Assembly (NCBI GenBank): GCA_027943245.1
Contig: JANDJZ010001431.1
Coordinates: 1 to 11,431, forward strand
DNA from: Acanthamoeba sp. SK_2022b
Lineage: Eukaryota > Discosea > Longamoebia > Acanthamoebidae
Length of the DNA: 11,431 bases
Direction of reading: 5' to 3'
Made by a program: the position numbers and the translations under genes. Below the pieces are notes generated by a model. It searched no databases. It was given only the letters and a program-made list of their open reading frames with translations, and had not been told where the DNA came from. Shown here in pieces: positions 1 to 6,427 of the stretch; within the stretch, counting starts at the first letter, position 1; every line of letters begins with the position of its first letter.

Positions 1-694
1 CCTGAACACCCACCCGGAGTACGCGGTGCGCGTGGCTAAAGCGCTGGCGGAGTTGACCCATCAGCCGTTCGTTACCGCTCCGAACAAGTTCGAAGCGCTG
101 GCGACCTGCGACGCGCTGGTGCAAGGACATGGCGCGCTGAAAGGGCTGGCGGCTTCGCTGATGAAGATCGCCAACGACGTGCGCTGGCTGGCGTCCGGCC
201 CGCGCTGCGGCATCGGCGAGATTTCGATCCCGGAGAACGAACCGGGCAGCTCCATCATGCCGGGCAAAGTTAACCCGACCCAGTGCGAGGCGATGACCAT
301 GCTGTGCGCCCAGGTGCTGGGCAATGACGTGGCGGTGAACATCGGCGGCGCTTCCGGCAACTTCGAGCTGAACGTGTTCCGCCCGATGGTGATCCACAAC
401 TACCTGCAGTCGATTCGCCTGCTGGCCGACGGCATGCAGGGCTTCAACGAGCACTGCGCGGTGGGCATCGAACCGAACCGCGATCGCATCACCCAGCTGC
501 TGAACGAATCGCTGATGCTGGTGACGGCGCTCAACACCCACATCGGCTACGACAAGGCGGCGGAAATCGCCAAGAAAGCGCACAAGGAAGGGCTGACGCT
601 GAAAGCCGCGGCGCTGAAGCTCGGCTACCTGACCGACGCGCAGTTCGACGAGTGGGTGCGGCCGGAAGCGATGGTCGGCAGCATGCAGAAATGA
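1..694 (+). CDS. fumC: Class II fumarate hydratase FumC, C-terminal half (5' end outside window)
   Basis: The reading frame is open from position 2 and gives 230 residues, about the last half of the roughly 467-residue enzyme. FumC is the iron-independent, homotetrameric fumarase that interconverts fumarate and L-malate in the cytoplasm as part of the TCA cycle. The fumarase/aspartase superfamily signature [11 protein letters not shown] is at about 244-276. It holds the catalytic serine of the mobile SS loop and the Lys and Asn that contact substrate. Other segments, such as the PNKFEALA and [14 protein letters not shown] stretches, also match E. coli FumC closely as remembered. The product ends in GSMQK and the TGA stop is at 692-694. 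A strong terminator follows directly, so fumC ends its transcription unit here. Nothing looks broken; the gene is simply cut by the window edge. Confidence 0.97.
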   Translation, partial: LNTHPEYAVRVAKALAELTHQPFVTAPNKFEALATCDALVQGHGALKGLAASLMKIANDVRWLASGPRCGIGEISIPENEPGSSIMPGKVNPTQCEAMTMLCAQVLGNDVAVNIGGASGNFELNVFRPMVIHNYLQSIRLLADGMQGFNEHCAVGIEPNRDRITQLLNESLMLVTALNTHIGYDKAAEIAKKAHKEGLTLKAAALKLGYLTDAQFDEWVRPEAMVGSMQK

Positions 695-713
695 TTGATC
701 TGTGAGGCAACCG

Positions 714-741
714 GGGGCTTACTGAGGTAAGCCCCTTTTTT
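714..741 (+). terminator. Intrinsic terminator of fumC
   Basis: A perfect 9-bp stem, GGGGCTTAC (714-722) with GTAAGCCCC (727-735), closes a TGAG tetraloop and is followed by six T residues (736-741). It starts 20 bp after the fumC stop. The next gene begins only 15 bp after the T run, so that gene's promoter must overlap or precede this terminator, or it depends on read-through. Confidence 0.95.
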
Positions 742-755
742 ATGGAGAAATCAAG

Positions 756-1445
756 ATGTCGCGCGCACAACGTTTACTCGATCTGATGCAGCTGCTGCGC
801 AGCCACCGTTATCCGGTGGCGGGCCATGCGCTGGCGCAAACGCTGGGCATCAGCATGCGCACGCTGTACCGCGATATCGCTACGCTGCAGCAGCAGGGGG
901 CGGAGATCGTCGGCGAGGCGGGCGTCGGCTATGTGCTGCGGCCCGGCTTTATGCTGCCGCCGCTGATGTTCTCGCAGGCAGAGACAGAGGCGCTGGTGCT
1001 GGGGATGCGCTGGGTCAGCCGCCGCGGCGACAGCCAGCTGGCGAGTGCGGCGGGCCAGGCGCTGGCCAAGATCGCCGACGTGCTGCCGCCGGCGCTGCGG
1101 GAGGAGCTGGAGGCCAACACGCTATTGATAGCGCCGGTTCAGGCGCCGCCGGTGGCGGATGCGATGCGGGTGCTGATCCGTGACACCATCCGCCGCGAGC
1201 GCAAGCTGCATATCGACTATCTCGATCTGGCGGGGCAGCGCAGCGAACGCCTGCTGTGGCCCTTTGCGCTGGGTTTTTTCGACCAGTTCCAGATGCTGGT
1301 CGCCTGGTGCGAGCTGCGCCAGGCGTTTCGCCATTTTCGCCTCGATCGCATTCAGGCCGCTACACCTTTGGAACAGCGCTACCCGCGCGGCCGGCGGCGG
1401 CTGCTGAAAGAGTGGCGCCTCAGCGAGGGCATTGCGGAGCAATAG
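756..1445 (+). CDS. YafY-type transcriptional regulator, HTH plus WYL domain
   Basis: This 229-residue protein is a DNA-binding regulator of the YafY/WYL group. Residues about 5-60 form a winged helix-turn-helix of the HTH_11/DeoR type (RAQRLLDLMQLLR, then ISMRTLYRDIATLQQQGAEI). The conserved VGYVLRPGFMLPPL stretch at 58-70 leads into a linker. Residues about 135-200 are a WYL domain ending in the typical VAWCELRQ...FRLDRI segment; WYL domains are thought to sense ligands. The length is normal for the family. The ATG is supported by GGAG at 744-747, eight bases upstream. A VOC-fold gene follows 90 bp downstream on the same strand with a palindrome between them, so the regulator probably controls that neighbour and perhaps itself. 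The ligand is unknown and I give no gene symbol. Confidence 0.88.
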   Translation: MSRAQRLLDLMQLLRSHRYPVAGHALAQTLGISMRTLYRDIATLQQQGAEIVGEAGVGYVLRPGFMLPPLMFSQAETEALVLGMRWVSRRGDSQLASAAGQALAKIADVLPPALREELEANTLLIAPVQAPPVADAMRVLIRDTIRRERKLHIDYLDLAGQRSERLLWPFALGFFDQFQMLVAWCELRQAFRHFRLDRIQAATPLEQRYPRGRRRLLKEWRLSEGIAEQ

Positions 1446-1497
1446 CGGCACGCTGCTGCCATAAACTGTCAGTCGCACCCCTTAGTCTGTGCCTATC

Positions 1498-1515
1498 GGG
1501 AACCGGCCGGTTCCC
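1498..1515. promoter_or_regulatory. Perfect 18-bp palindrome, candidate operator
   Basis: GGGAACCGGCCGGTTCCC is its own reverse complement over 18 bp. It lies between the WYL regulator gene and the VOC gene, ending 20 bp before the VOC start. It could be the binding site of the adjacent regulator. In RNA it could fold as a 7-bp stem with a GGCC loop. It is nested inside a weaker inverted pair, GTCTGT (1485-1490) and ACAGAC (1528-1533), the second of which overlaps the VOC ribosome-binding region. There is no T run, so it is not an intrinsic terminator. The palindrome is certain; the operator role is inferred. Confidence 0.5.
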
Positions 1516-1535
1516 ATCACCCAGAGGACAGACCG

Positions 1536-1904
1536 ATGACCCTTCCCAGCATGACCCTGCTTTACGTCGACAACCCGCTGAACAGCGCCGCCTTTTATCA
1601 ACGTTTACTGGGACAGGCGCCGGTAGAGCTTTCCCCCGGCTTCGCCCTGTTCGTGCTCAACAACGGCTTCAAGCTGGGGATGTGGGCCAAACAGGGGGTA
1701 AAACCTGCGGCGACCCTGACCGGCGGCGGCGGTGAACTGGGCTTTTTGTGCCAGGATCCGCAAGAGGTTGAGGCGCGCTATAACCAGTGGCGCGAACTCG
1801 GGCTGCCGATTGAGCAAACGCCGACCGAGATGGAGTTCGGTTACACCTTCGTGGCGCGAGATCCGGACGGCCATCGCCTGCGGGTGTATGCCCTCAGCGA
1901 GTAG
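1536..1904 (+). CDS. Small VOC (glyoxalase/bleomycin-resistance fold) family protein
   Basis: This 122-residue cytoplasmic protein has two beta-alpha-beta-beta-beta halves typical of the vicinal oxygen chelate fold. The first half begins [21 protein letters not shown] and the second ends in the family's usual [12 protein letters not shown] stretch. The histidine expected near the start of the first strand in metal-dependent glyoxalases is not evident. A binding role of the bleomycin/phenazine-resistance type (EhpR-like) is therefore as plausible as catalysis. The start has GAGG at 1524-1527, eight bases upstream of ATG. It is probably regulated by the upstream YafY-type protein. The stop lies inside the end of the opposing tus gene, an 11-bp overlap. 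The substrate cannot be predicted. Confidence 0.85.
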   Translation: MTLPSMTLLYVDNPLNSAAFYQRLLGQAPVELSPGFALFVLNNGFKLGMWAKQGVKPAATLTGGGGELGFLCQDPQEVEARYNQWRELGLPIEQTPTEMEFGYTFVARDPDGHRLRVYALSE

Positions 1905-2832
1905 CGTCGTCGGTATACAGGTGCAGGCGCGGCACCAGCAGCCGCAGCGGCCGGGCGTCGGGTTTGTAGCGGTGTTTCACCGCGTCGACGTCGTAGTTGA
2001 GCAGCTCGCCAATCTTCGGCACTGTGGCGCCGCTCTCGGCCTGACACAGGGCGATCAGCGGCAGCGGGCAGGGGTGTTGCACCTGTTTTTGCTGCTGCTG
2101 ATACCACACCCGGGCGATTGGCTGCACTTTGACCGGCCGCTTGATTTTCAGCGTCGCGTGCTGTGGCAGGCGGCTGACGTCGTCTATCTCGCGGCTGACC
2201 AGGGCAGCCCACTGTTCACGGCTGTGCGGCGGCACTGCACGGCCGGCTTTCAGGCTTTTCTCCAGCTGCGCCAGGATGTCGTCCCGCTTGACGTTTTTGA
2301 TGATGTGCTTGTTGGCCCAGCCGAAGCGCACGGAGTCGGGATTGGTCAGGGCGGTGAGGGTGCGATAGGCGCTGAGGGTAATCAACCCGTGCAGATGGGT
2401 GTGCACGAACTCGAAACGCTGCTCCGGCGCCAGGCCGGAATCGACGGTGATAATCTGTTCCAGTTCGCCCTTCAGGCGGTTGATGAGCGCCAGCTGCGTT
2501 TGCAGCGCCTGATACTCCGGCTGCTCCACCGCCAGACAGATGACGCCGGGCAGGCGCACGGCGGCCTTGCTGCTGACATTCTCCCGGTTATGGTGGATGA
2601 ATAGCCGCTGATAATGCTCCAGCGCCAGATCGCGCGCCGCTTGCCCCACATGCTGTTCGACCGCGATATGCGAGATAGCCTGATGCTCCTGACCTTTTTC
2701 AACCTCCGGCAGGCTGAACACCCGCGCCGCCAGCAACCGCAGCGGGGCGATCTGCTGCTGCAGCGCGCCGAGCGCCTGCTCCAGCTCGGTAAAGCAGGCG
2801 TTCATCCGGCCAATTACATCGTATCTGCTCAT
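1894..2832 (-). CDS. tus: DNA replication terminus site-binding protein Tus
   Basis: Tus binds Ter sites as a monomer and arrests the replicative helicase in one direction only. The 312-residue protein aligns with E. coli Tus (309 residues) without visible gaps over most of its length. As remembered from the E. coli work, the residues lining the pocket for the flipped cytosine are present at the same positions: I79, F140, H144, G149 and L150. K89, R198 and E49 are also kept, whereas position 47 is Gly rather than Glu. The basic strand segment [17 protein letters not shown] at 228-244, which contacts DNA, is essentially identical. The ATG at 2832 has AGGAG six bases upstream. An earlier out-of-frame ATG sits one base from that site and stops after two codons. 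The gene converges on the VOC gene, with an 11-bp overlap and no terminator between them. A Ter site overlaps its promoter, implying autorepression. Confidence 0.97.
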   Translation of the reverse strand: MSRYDVIGRMNACFTELEQALGALQQQIAPLRLLAARVFSLPEVEKGQEHQAISHIAVEQHVGQAARDLALEHYQRLFIHHNRENVSSKAAVRLPGVICLAVEQPEYQALQTQLALINRLKGELEQIITVDSGLAPEQRFEFVHTHLHGLITLSAYRTLTALTNPDSVRFGWANKHIIKNVKRDDILAQLEKSLKAGRAVPPHSREQWAALVSREIDDVSRLPQHATLKIKRPVKVQPIARVWYQQQQKQVQHPCPLPLIALCQAESGATVPKIGELLNYDVDAVKHRYKPDARPLRLLVPRLHLYTDDATR

Positions 2833-2843
2833 CGCATGCTCCT

Positions 2844-2866
2844 ATATTAGTTACAACATACTATAG
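2844..2866 (-). other. Replication fork-arrest site (Ter, TerB-like)
   Basis: Read on the minus strand, positions 2862-2847 give AGTATGTTGTAACTAA, the same 16-base core as E. coli TerB; the 23-bp site spans 2844-2866. The key G:C(6) pair falls at 2861, with the C on the plus strand. By the E. coli rule, forks arriving from the higher-coordinate side meet the blocking face, and forks from the lower side pass. The site begins 12 bp upstream of the tus start codon and contains the likely tus -10 box, matching the E. coli arrangement in which Tus represses its own gene. Confidence 0.95.
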
Positions 2867-2888
2867 AAGAGTGGCGGACTGGGGGCAA
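2860..2888 (-). promoter_or_regulatory. Probable tus promoter, -10 box inside Ter
   Basis: On the minus strand a -35 box TTGCCC (2888-2883) and a -10 box TATAGT (2865-2860) are separated by exactly 17 bp, matching the sigma-70 consensus at 4/6 and 5/6 positions. The -10 box lies wholly inside the Ter site and the predicted start of transcription is about 2853, also inside Ter. Tus bound to Ter would exclude RNA polymerase, as known for E. coli tus. Confidence 0.75.
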
Positions 2889-3163
2889 CATCGGCCCCTG
2901 AGCCGACGGCAGCTTCACCGGCCACCCGGCTTACCAGCGGAAAATGCGCCATAGCGGCCTCTACGGCAGGGCACGTAATACACCCGGTATGCGTAGTGTT
3001 TTGATTCATTGATGGATTTTCTCCTGTTTGTTTGCGTTTTGTTTAATCCATTTTCCGATCGCCGTTGTCCAATCACTGGAACAAACAGAATGGCAGGACG
3101 CTATGAGCCCTTGGGGTTATCTTTTCTTCTGTCATTAACGGGTGCTTTAAACGGAGGTTCACT
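2867..3163. other. Spacer between tus and the GH3 gene
   Basis: The gap between the tus and GH3 starts is 331 bp, including the Ter site. Besides the tus promoter, the rest holds no gene I can name. A 52-codon minus-strand ORF runs from 3009 to 2851 (starts MNQNTTHTGC, contains a CITC pair). It has AGGAG 11 bases upstream, but it ends inside Ter and spans the tus promoter, so it is doubtful. A minus-strand promoter-like pair TGGACA (3071-3066) and GATTAA (3048-3043), 17 bp apart, could drive it. On the plus strand, a 61-codon ORF starting at 3009 runs into the GH3 gene in another frame and resembles nothing known. An 11-codon ORF (3103-3138, MSPWGYLFFCH) with AGGA upstream ends 25 bp before the GH3 start. 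No clear sigma-70 promoter for the GH3 gene was found. Confidence 0.5.
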
Positions 3164-4960
3164 GTGGATATTAAACAGAAAGTCAAAAACATGACGCTGG
3201 AAGAGAAGATCGGGCAAAAAATCATGCTGGATTTTCGCTACTGGGATCGGAACGGTAGCAGCAATCAGGATATGACCGTCCCCGATGAAGCCATTGGCAA
3301 GCTGATCGCCGATAACCACGTGGGTGGGGTGATCCTGTTCGCCAATAATCTGAAAGACAAGCAGCAGATCAACACGTTGACGGCCTGGTATGCCGCGATG
3401 AAAACCCACGCGGGCATTCGTTTGTTTATTGGCACGGATAACGAAGGCGGTAACGTTTTCCGGCTGCCGCGCGGCGACTATGCCTCATTCCCCGGCAATA
3501 TGGCGCTGGCGGCGGCGATTGAAGGGGGCGCGGATGAACAGCTCGCCGTTGAACAGGGCAAGCTGATGGCCCAGGATATGCGCGCGTTGCATATCAATAC
3601 CAACTTTGCCCCGGTCGTGGATGTCAACACCAACCCGTTCAACCCGGTGATTAACGTTCGCGCCTTCAGCGATGATAAGAACACCGTTTCTCGTCTGGCA
3701 GAGAAAATGGTGGCGGGCATGAAACACCAGGGGCTGATCACCGCGTATAAGCACTTCCCCGGCCATGGCAGCACCTCCACCGACTCACATACCGGCCTGC
3801 CGCGCGTCGATCGCACGCGGGAAGAGGCCTTTGCCATCGATATCGCCCCTTACAAGCAGGCCATCGATCGCTGCGCGGCGCCGGACATGGTCATGACCGC
3901 GCATATTCAGTATCCGGCATTGGATAACCGCCAGATAGATACCCGCAGCGGTGAAAAAATCACGGTGCCGGCCACCATGTCGCATGAAATTCAGACCCAG
4001 ATCCTGCGCAATGAATTGGGGTATACGGGCGTAACGATTTCAGATGCGCTGGATATGGGCGCGATTGCCGAGCATTTCAGCCAGCAAGCGGCGGCTGAAA
4101 ACGTCTTTGCCGCCGGGGTGGATATTGCTTTGATGCCTGTCAGCATCGCCTCGCCGGCCCAGGCCAGCCAGCTGCCGGATCTGATCCGGTACCTTGCGGA
4201 CAGAGTGAAAACGGGGCATCTCAGCGAGGCCGATATCGATGCCTCAGTCGAGCGAATTTTGCGCCTGAAATTACGCCATAGCCTGATGGGCCATAGCGAT
4301 AGGCCGTGTTCCAACGACGTTGCGTCGTCAGCGCACAAGCTGGAAAAACGCATCGCCGATCGTTCCATTACCGTGGTGATCAACCGCCACAGCCTGTTGC
4401 CGTTAAAGGACAATGCGCTGCGCTACTTTATTCTGACGCCGTGGGGCGAGCAAGCCAGCGGCATTGCGCGCTTGATGGCGCAGGAGGGGTATCAGAACGT
4501 CGTTGCCGCGAAGGAAACGGAGCTGAGTGACGCCCAGGTCAGGGAACATATTGCCGGCTGCGACGTGTTCCTGCTCGGAACCCTCTCAACCCGCTTTACG
4601 CCGGCTGAACAGGATGGGGTCGTTACCTCTGCAACCGGAGCGAGCAATGACAGCAGCCCTTATCCGGGCTGGTTGAAATACGCCGCCGAGCAGGGGAAAA
4701 AACGCGTTCACCTCTCACTGCGCGCCCCTTACGATATCGTGAACTATGCCGCCGAGGTGGAGGCGGCCGTCGCCACCTACTCCTACTACGGTTATGACAG
4801 CGGCGTGTGGCGTGGCCCTTCGATGGTCTCTTTGGCGCAGGTGCTGACGGGCAAAATCAAACCGCAGGGCAAACTGCCGGTCAACACCTGGCATGACTAC
4901 GATGTGGAAACCAATACGGGCAAGGTGGCGTTCCCTCGCGGCACGGGGCTGAGCTGGTAA
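3164..4960 (+). CDS. Glycoside hydrolase family 3 protein, NagZ-type beta-N-acetylhexosaminidase with second domain
   Basis: The 598-residue product has a GH3 TIM barrel at about 1-370 and an alpha/beta domain at about 395-598 ending with the GKLPVNTW segment. In the barrel, KHFPGHG...TDSH (196-209) is the NagZ signature carrying the Asp207-His209 acid/base dyad that separates exo-GlcNAc hydrolases from beta-glucosidases. SDALDM (293-298) supplies the predicted nucleophile Asp294. It should remove non-reducing N-acetylglucosamine from muropeptides, bare peptidoglycan glycans or chitin oligomers. E. coli NagZ has only the first domain (about 341 residues); the layout here resembles two-domain Bacillus NagZ. 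The start is GTG, with GGAGG at 3153-3157 six bases upstream. No signal peptide or membrane segment is visible, so it is predicted cytoplasmic, unlike the exported Bacillus enzyme. digH lies 129 bp downstream on the same strand. Spot-counted GC is lower than in flanking genes. Exact substrate is uncertain. Confidence 0.88.
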   Translation: MDIKQKVKNMTLEEKIGQKIMLDFRYWDRNGSSNQDMTVPDEAIGKLIADNHVGGVILFANNLKDKQQINTLTAWYAAMKTHAGIRLFIGTDNEGGNVFRLPRGDYASFPGNMALAAAIEGGADEQLAVEQGKLMAQDMRALHINTNFAPVVDVNTNPFNPVINVRAFSDDKNTVSRLAEKMVAGMKHQGLITAYKHFPGHGSTSTDSHTGLPRVDRTREEAFAIDIAPYKQAIDRCAAPDMVMTAHIQYPALDNRQIDTRSGEKITVPATMSHEIQTQILRNELGYTGVTISDALDMGAIAEHFSQQAAAENVFAAGVDIALMPVSIASPAQASQLPDLIRYLADRVKTGHLSEADIDASVERILRLKLRHSLMGHSDRPCSNDVASSAHKLEKRIADRSITVVINRHSLLPLKDNALRYFILTPWGEQASGIARLMAQEGYQNVVAAKETELSDAQVREHIAGCDVFLLGTLSTRFTPAEQDGVVTSATGASNDSSPYPGWLKYAAEQGKKRVHLSLRAPYDIVNYAAEVEAAVATYSYYGYDSGVWRGPSMVSLAQVLTGKIKPQGKLPVNTWHDYDVETNTGKVAFPRGTGLSW

Positions 4961-4973
4961 TGGGATAAGGACA

Positions 4974-5002
4974 CCGGCGTCGTCTGAACAGGGCGACGCC
5001 GG
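4974..5002. other. Intergenic hairpin between GH3 gene and digH
   Basis: A 9-bp perfect stem, CCGGCGTCG (4974-4982) with CGACGCCGG (4994-5002), closes an 11-base loop, starting 13 bp after the GH3 stop. No T run follows on either strand, so it is not a classical intrinsic terminator. It may stabilise the upstream mRNA 3' end or reduce read-through into digH. Confidence 0.55.
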
Positions 5003-5035
5003 CAGCGAAATAGCACTGACAAATCGGGGCGTTTC

Positions 5036-5064
5036 TTGCTCTGCACGCAACGACATGGGATAAC
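5036..5064 (+). promoter_or_regulatory. Weak candidate sigma-70 promoter for digH
   Basis: TTGCTC (5036-5041) and GATAAC (5059-5064) are 17 bp apart, 26 bp upstream of the digH start. The matches are 3/6 and 4/6, so this is only suggestive. If it is real, digH can be expressed separately from the GH3 gene. Confidence 0.3.
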
Positions 5065-5089
5065 CGTCACTCACGGAAGGAGAACCAGA

Positions 5090-6376
5090 ATGCCGACAGG
5101 CGCAACAAAATTAGGCGGATGGCTGTTGATGGCCGCCATGCTGGGCGTGAGCGGGTGCGCCAAGCCGCCCGAACCGGAGAAGCCCCCGCAACCGACGCCG
5201 CCGATAACACCGATGCGGGGCATCTGGCTGGCCACGGTCATTGGCCTGGATTGGCCGCCGGCGGCCTCCCTGAAAGCGGAAACCGCGCAAGAGCGGGTTC
5301 GCCTGCAGAAACAGGGGCTGACGGACGCGCTGGACGAGATGGTGAAAACCGGGATTAACGCGGTGTATTTTCAGGTTAAACCGGACGGCACGGCCCTGTG
5401 GCGCTCAAATATCTTGCCCTGGTCAGAAGTCTTGACCGGCACCGTGGGCCAGGATCCGGGTTACGATCCGCTGGCCTTTATGCTGCAAGAAGCGCACCGC
5501 CGCGGCATCAAAGTGCATGCCTGGCTGAATCCCTATCGGGTTTCTATGAATACCCGCCCACAAACGATTGACGCACTTAATCATACGCTGCAGTCGCCGC
5601 CGGCCAGCGTCTATGCGCTGCATCCCGACTGGATTCGCACCGCCAACGAGCGCTTCGTGTTCGATCCCGGTCTGCCCGACGTGCGCAACTGGATCACCAG
5701 CGTGGTGACCGAAATTGTCAAAAACTATGAGGTCGACGGCATTCAGTTTGACGATTATTTCTATTACGAAACGCCGCAATCGCCGCTGGATGATGAACGA
5801 ACGTATCGCGCATACGGCAAAGGGTTTGCAGACAAAGCCGCCTGGCGCAGGGACAACACGCTGCAATTGATAAAACAGGTTTCAGCCACCGTGCGAGCCT
5901 TGAAGCCCGCGGTGGCGTTTGGCGTCAGCCCGGCGGGCGTCTGGCGAAACCAGGCGGACGATCCTGCCGGCTCGGCGACGCGGGCCGGCGCGCCATCGTA
6001 CGATACGGCCTATGCCGATACGCGCCAGTGGGTCAAACTGGGGCTGCTCGATTACATCGCGCCGCAGCTGTATTGGCCTTTTGATCGTGAAATTGTCCGC
6101 TACGACGTGCTGGCCCACTGGTGGGCCGAGGTGGTGAAAGGCACGCCGGTTCGGCTCTATGCCGGGGTGGCGTTGTATAAAGTGGGTACGCCTGCCGCCA
6201 GCGAGCCGGCCTGGACCGTCGACGGCGGCGTTCCCGAGCTGAAAAGGCAGCTGGATCTCAACGAGAGCCTGCCGGGGATGGGGGGAACCATCCTGTTCCG
6301 GCAACGTTATTTGACTGAGCCGCAAACGGACAAGGCGGTGGAGTACCTGCGCACCCGCTGGAAAACCGGCCAATAA
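5090..6376 (+). CDS. digH: Glycosyl hydrolase lipoprotein DigH (YddW), GHL10 family
   Basis: This matches E. coli YddW/DigH, a divisome-localised enzyme that cleaves glycan strands lacking stem peptides during cell separation. I chose the ATG at 5090 because AAGGAG (5077-5082) is seven bases upstream and a lipoprotein signal starts right there. An in-frame upstream ATG at 5036 would add 18 polar residues before it. From 5090 the protein has 428 residues: a signal peptide, lipobox VSGC with Cys23, Ala at +2 (favouring the outer membrane), a Pro-rich linker (25-42), then a GHL10/DUF187 TIM barrel from about 42. Conserved segments include PMRGIWLATV (41-50), FQVKPDGTALW (94-104), DGIQFDDYFYYETP (216-229) with the likely acidic active-site residues, GVSPAGVWRN (278-287) and APQLYWPF (324-331). 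Length agrees with E. coli (about 439). It follows the GH3 gene and ends at a strong terminator. Confidence 0.94.
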   Translation: MPTGATKLGGWLLMAAMLGVSGCAKPPEPEKPPQPTPPITPMRGIWLATVIGLDWPPAASLKAETAQERVRLQKQGLTDALDEMVKTGINAVYFQVKPDGTALWRSNILPWSEVLTGTVGQDPGYDPLAFMLQEAHRRGIKVHAWLNPYRVSMNTRPQTIDALNHTLQSPPASVYALHPDWIRTANERFVFDPGLPDVRNWITSVVTEIVKNYEVDGIQFDDYFYYETPQSPLDDERTYRAYGKGFADKAAWRRDNTLQLIKQVSATVRALKPAVAFGVSPAGVWRNQADDPAGSATRAGAPSYDTAYADTRQWVKLGLLDYIAPQLYWPFDREIVRYDVLAHWWAEVVKGTPVRLYAGVALYKVGTPAASEPAWTVDGGVPELKRQLDLNESLPGMGGTILFRQRYLTEPQTDKAVEYLRTRWKTGQ

Positions 6377-6396
6377 TCACAGGCACTGGCATGACG

Positions 6397-6427
6397 AGCC
6401 GCGGCAAACCACCGCGGCTTTTTCTTT
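6397..6427 (+). terminator. Intrinsic terminator of digH
   Basis: An 8-bp GC-rich stem AGCCGCGG (6397-6404) with CCGCGGCT (6412-6419) closes a CAAACCA loop and is followed by TTTTCTTTT. It starts 21 bp after the digH stop and ends next to the stop codon of the converging ynfM gene. The same hairpin might slow minus-strand transcription, but no T run exists on that side. Confidence 0.93.

Noticed and set aside
1732..2604. 290-codon plus-strand ORF overlapping the VOC gene and tus
   Set aside because: It reads out of frame through the VOC gene and antisense to tus, with no domain similarity.
5036..5089. Upstream ATG extending DigH by 18 residues
   Set aside because: It would put polar residues ahead of a normal lipoprotein signal peptide, and the strong ribosome site belongs to the ATG at 5090.
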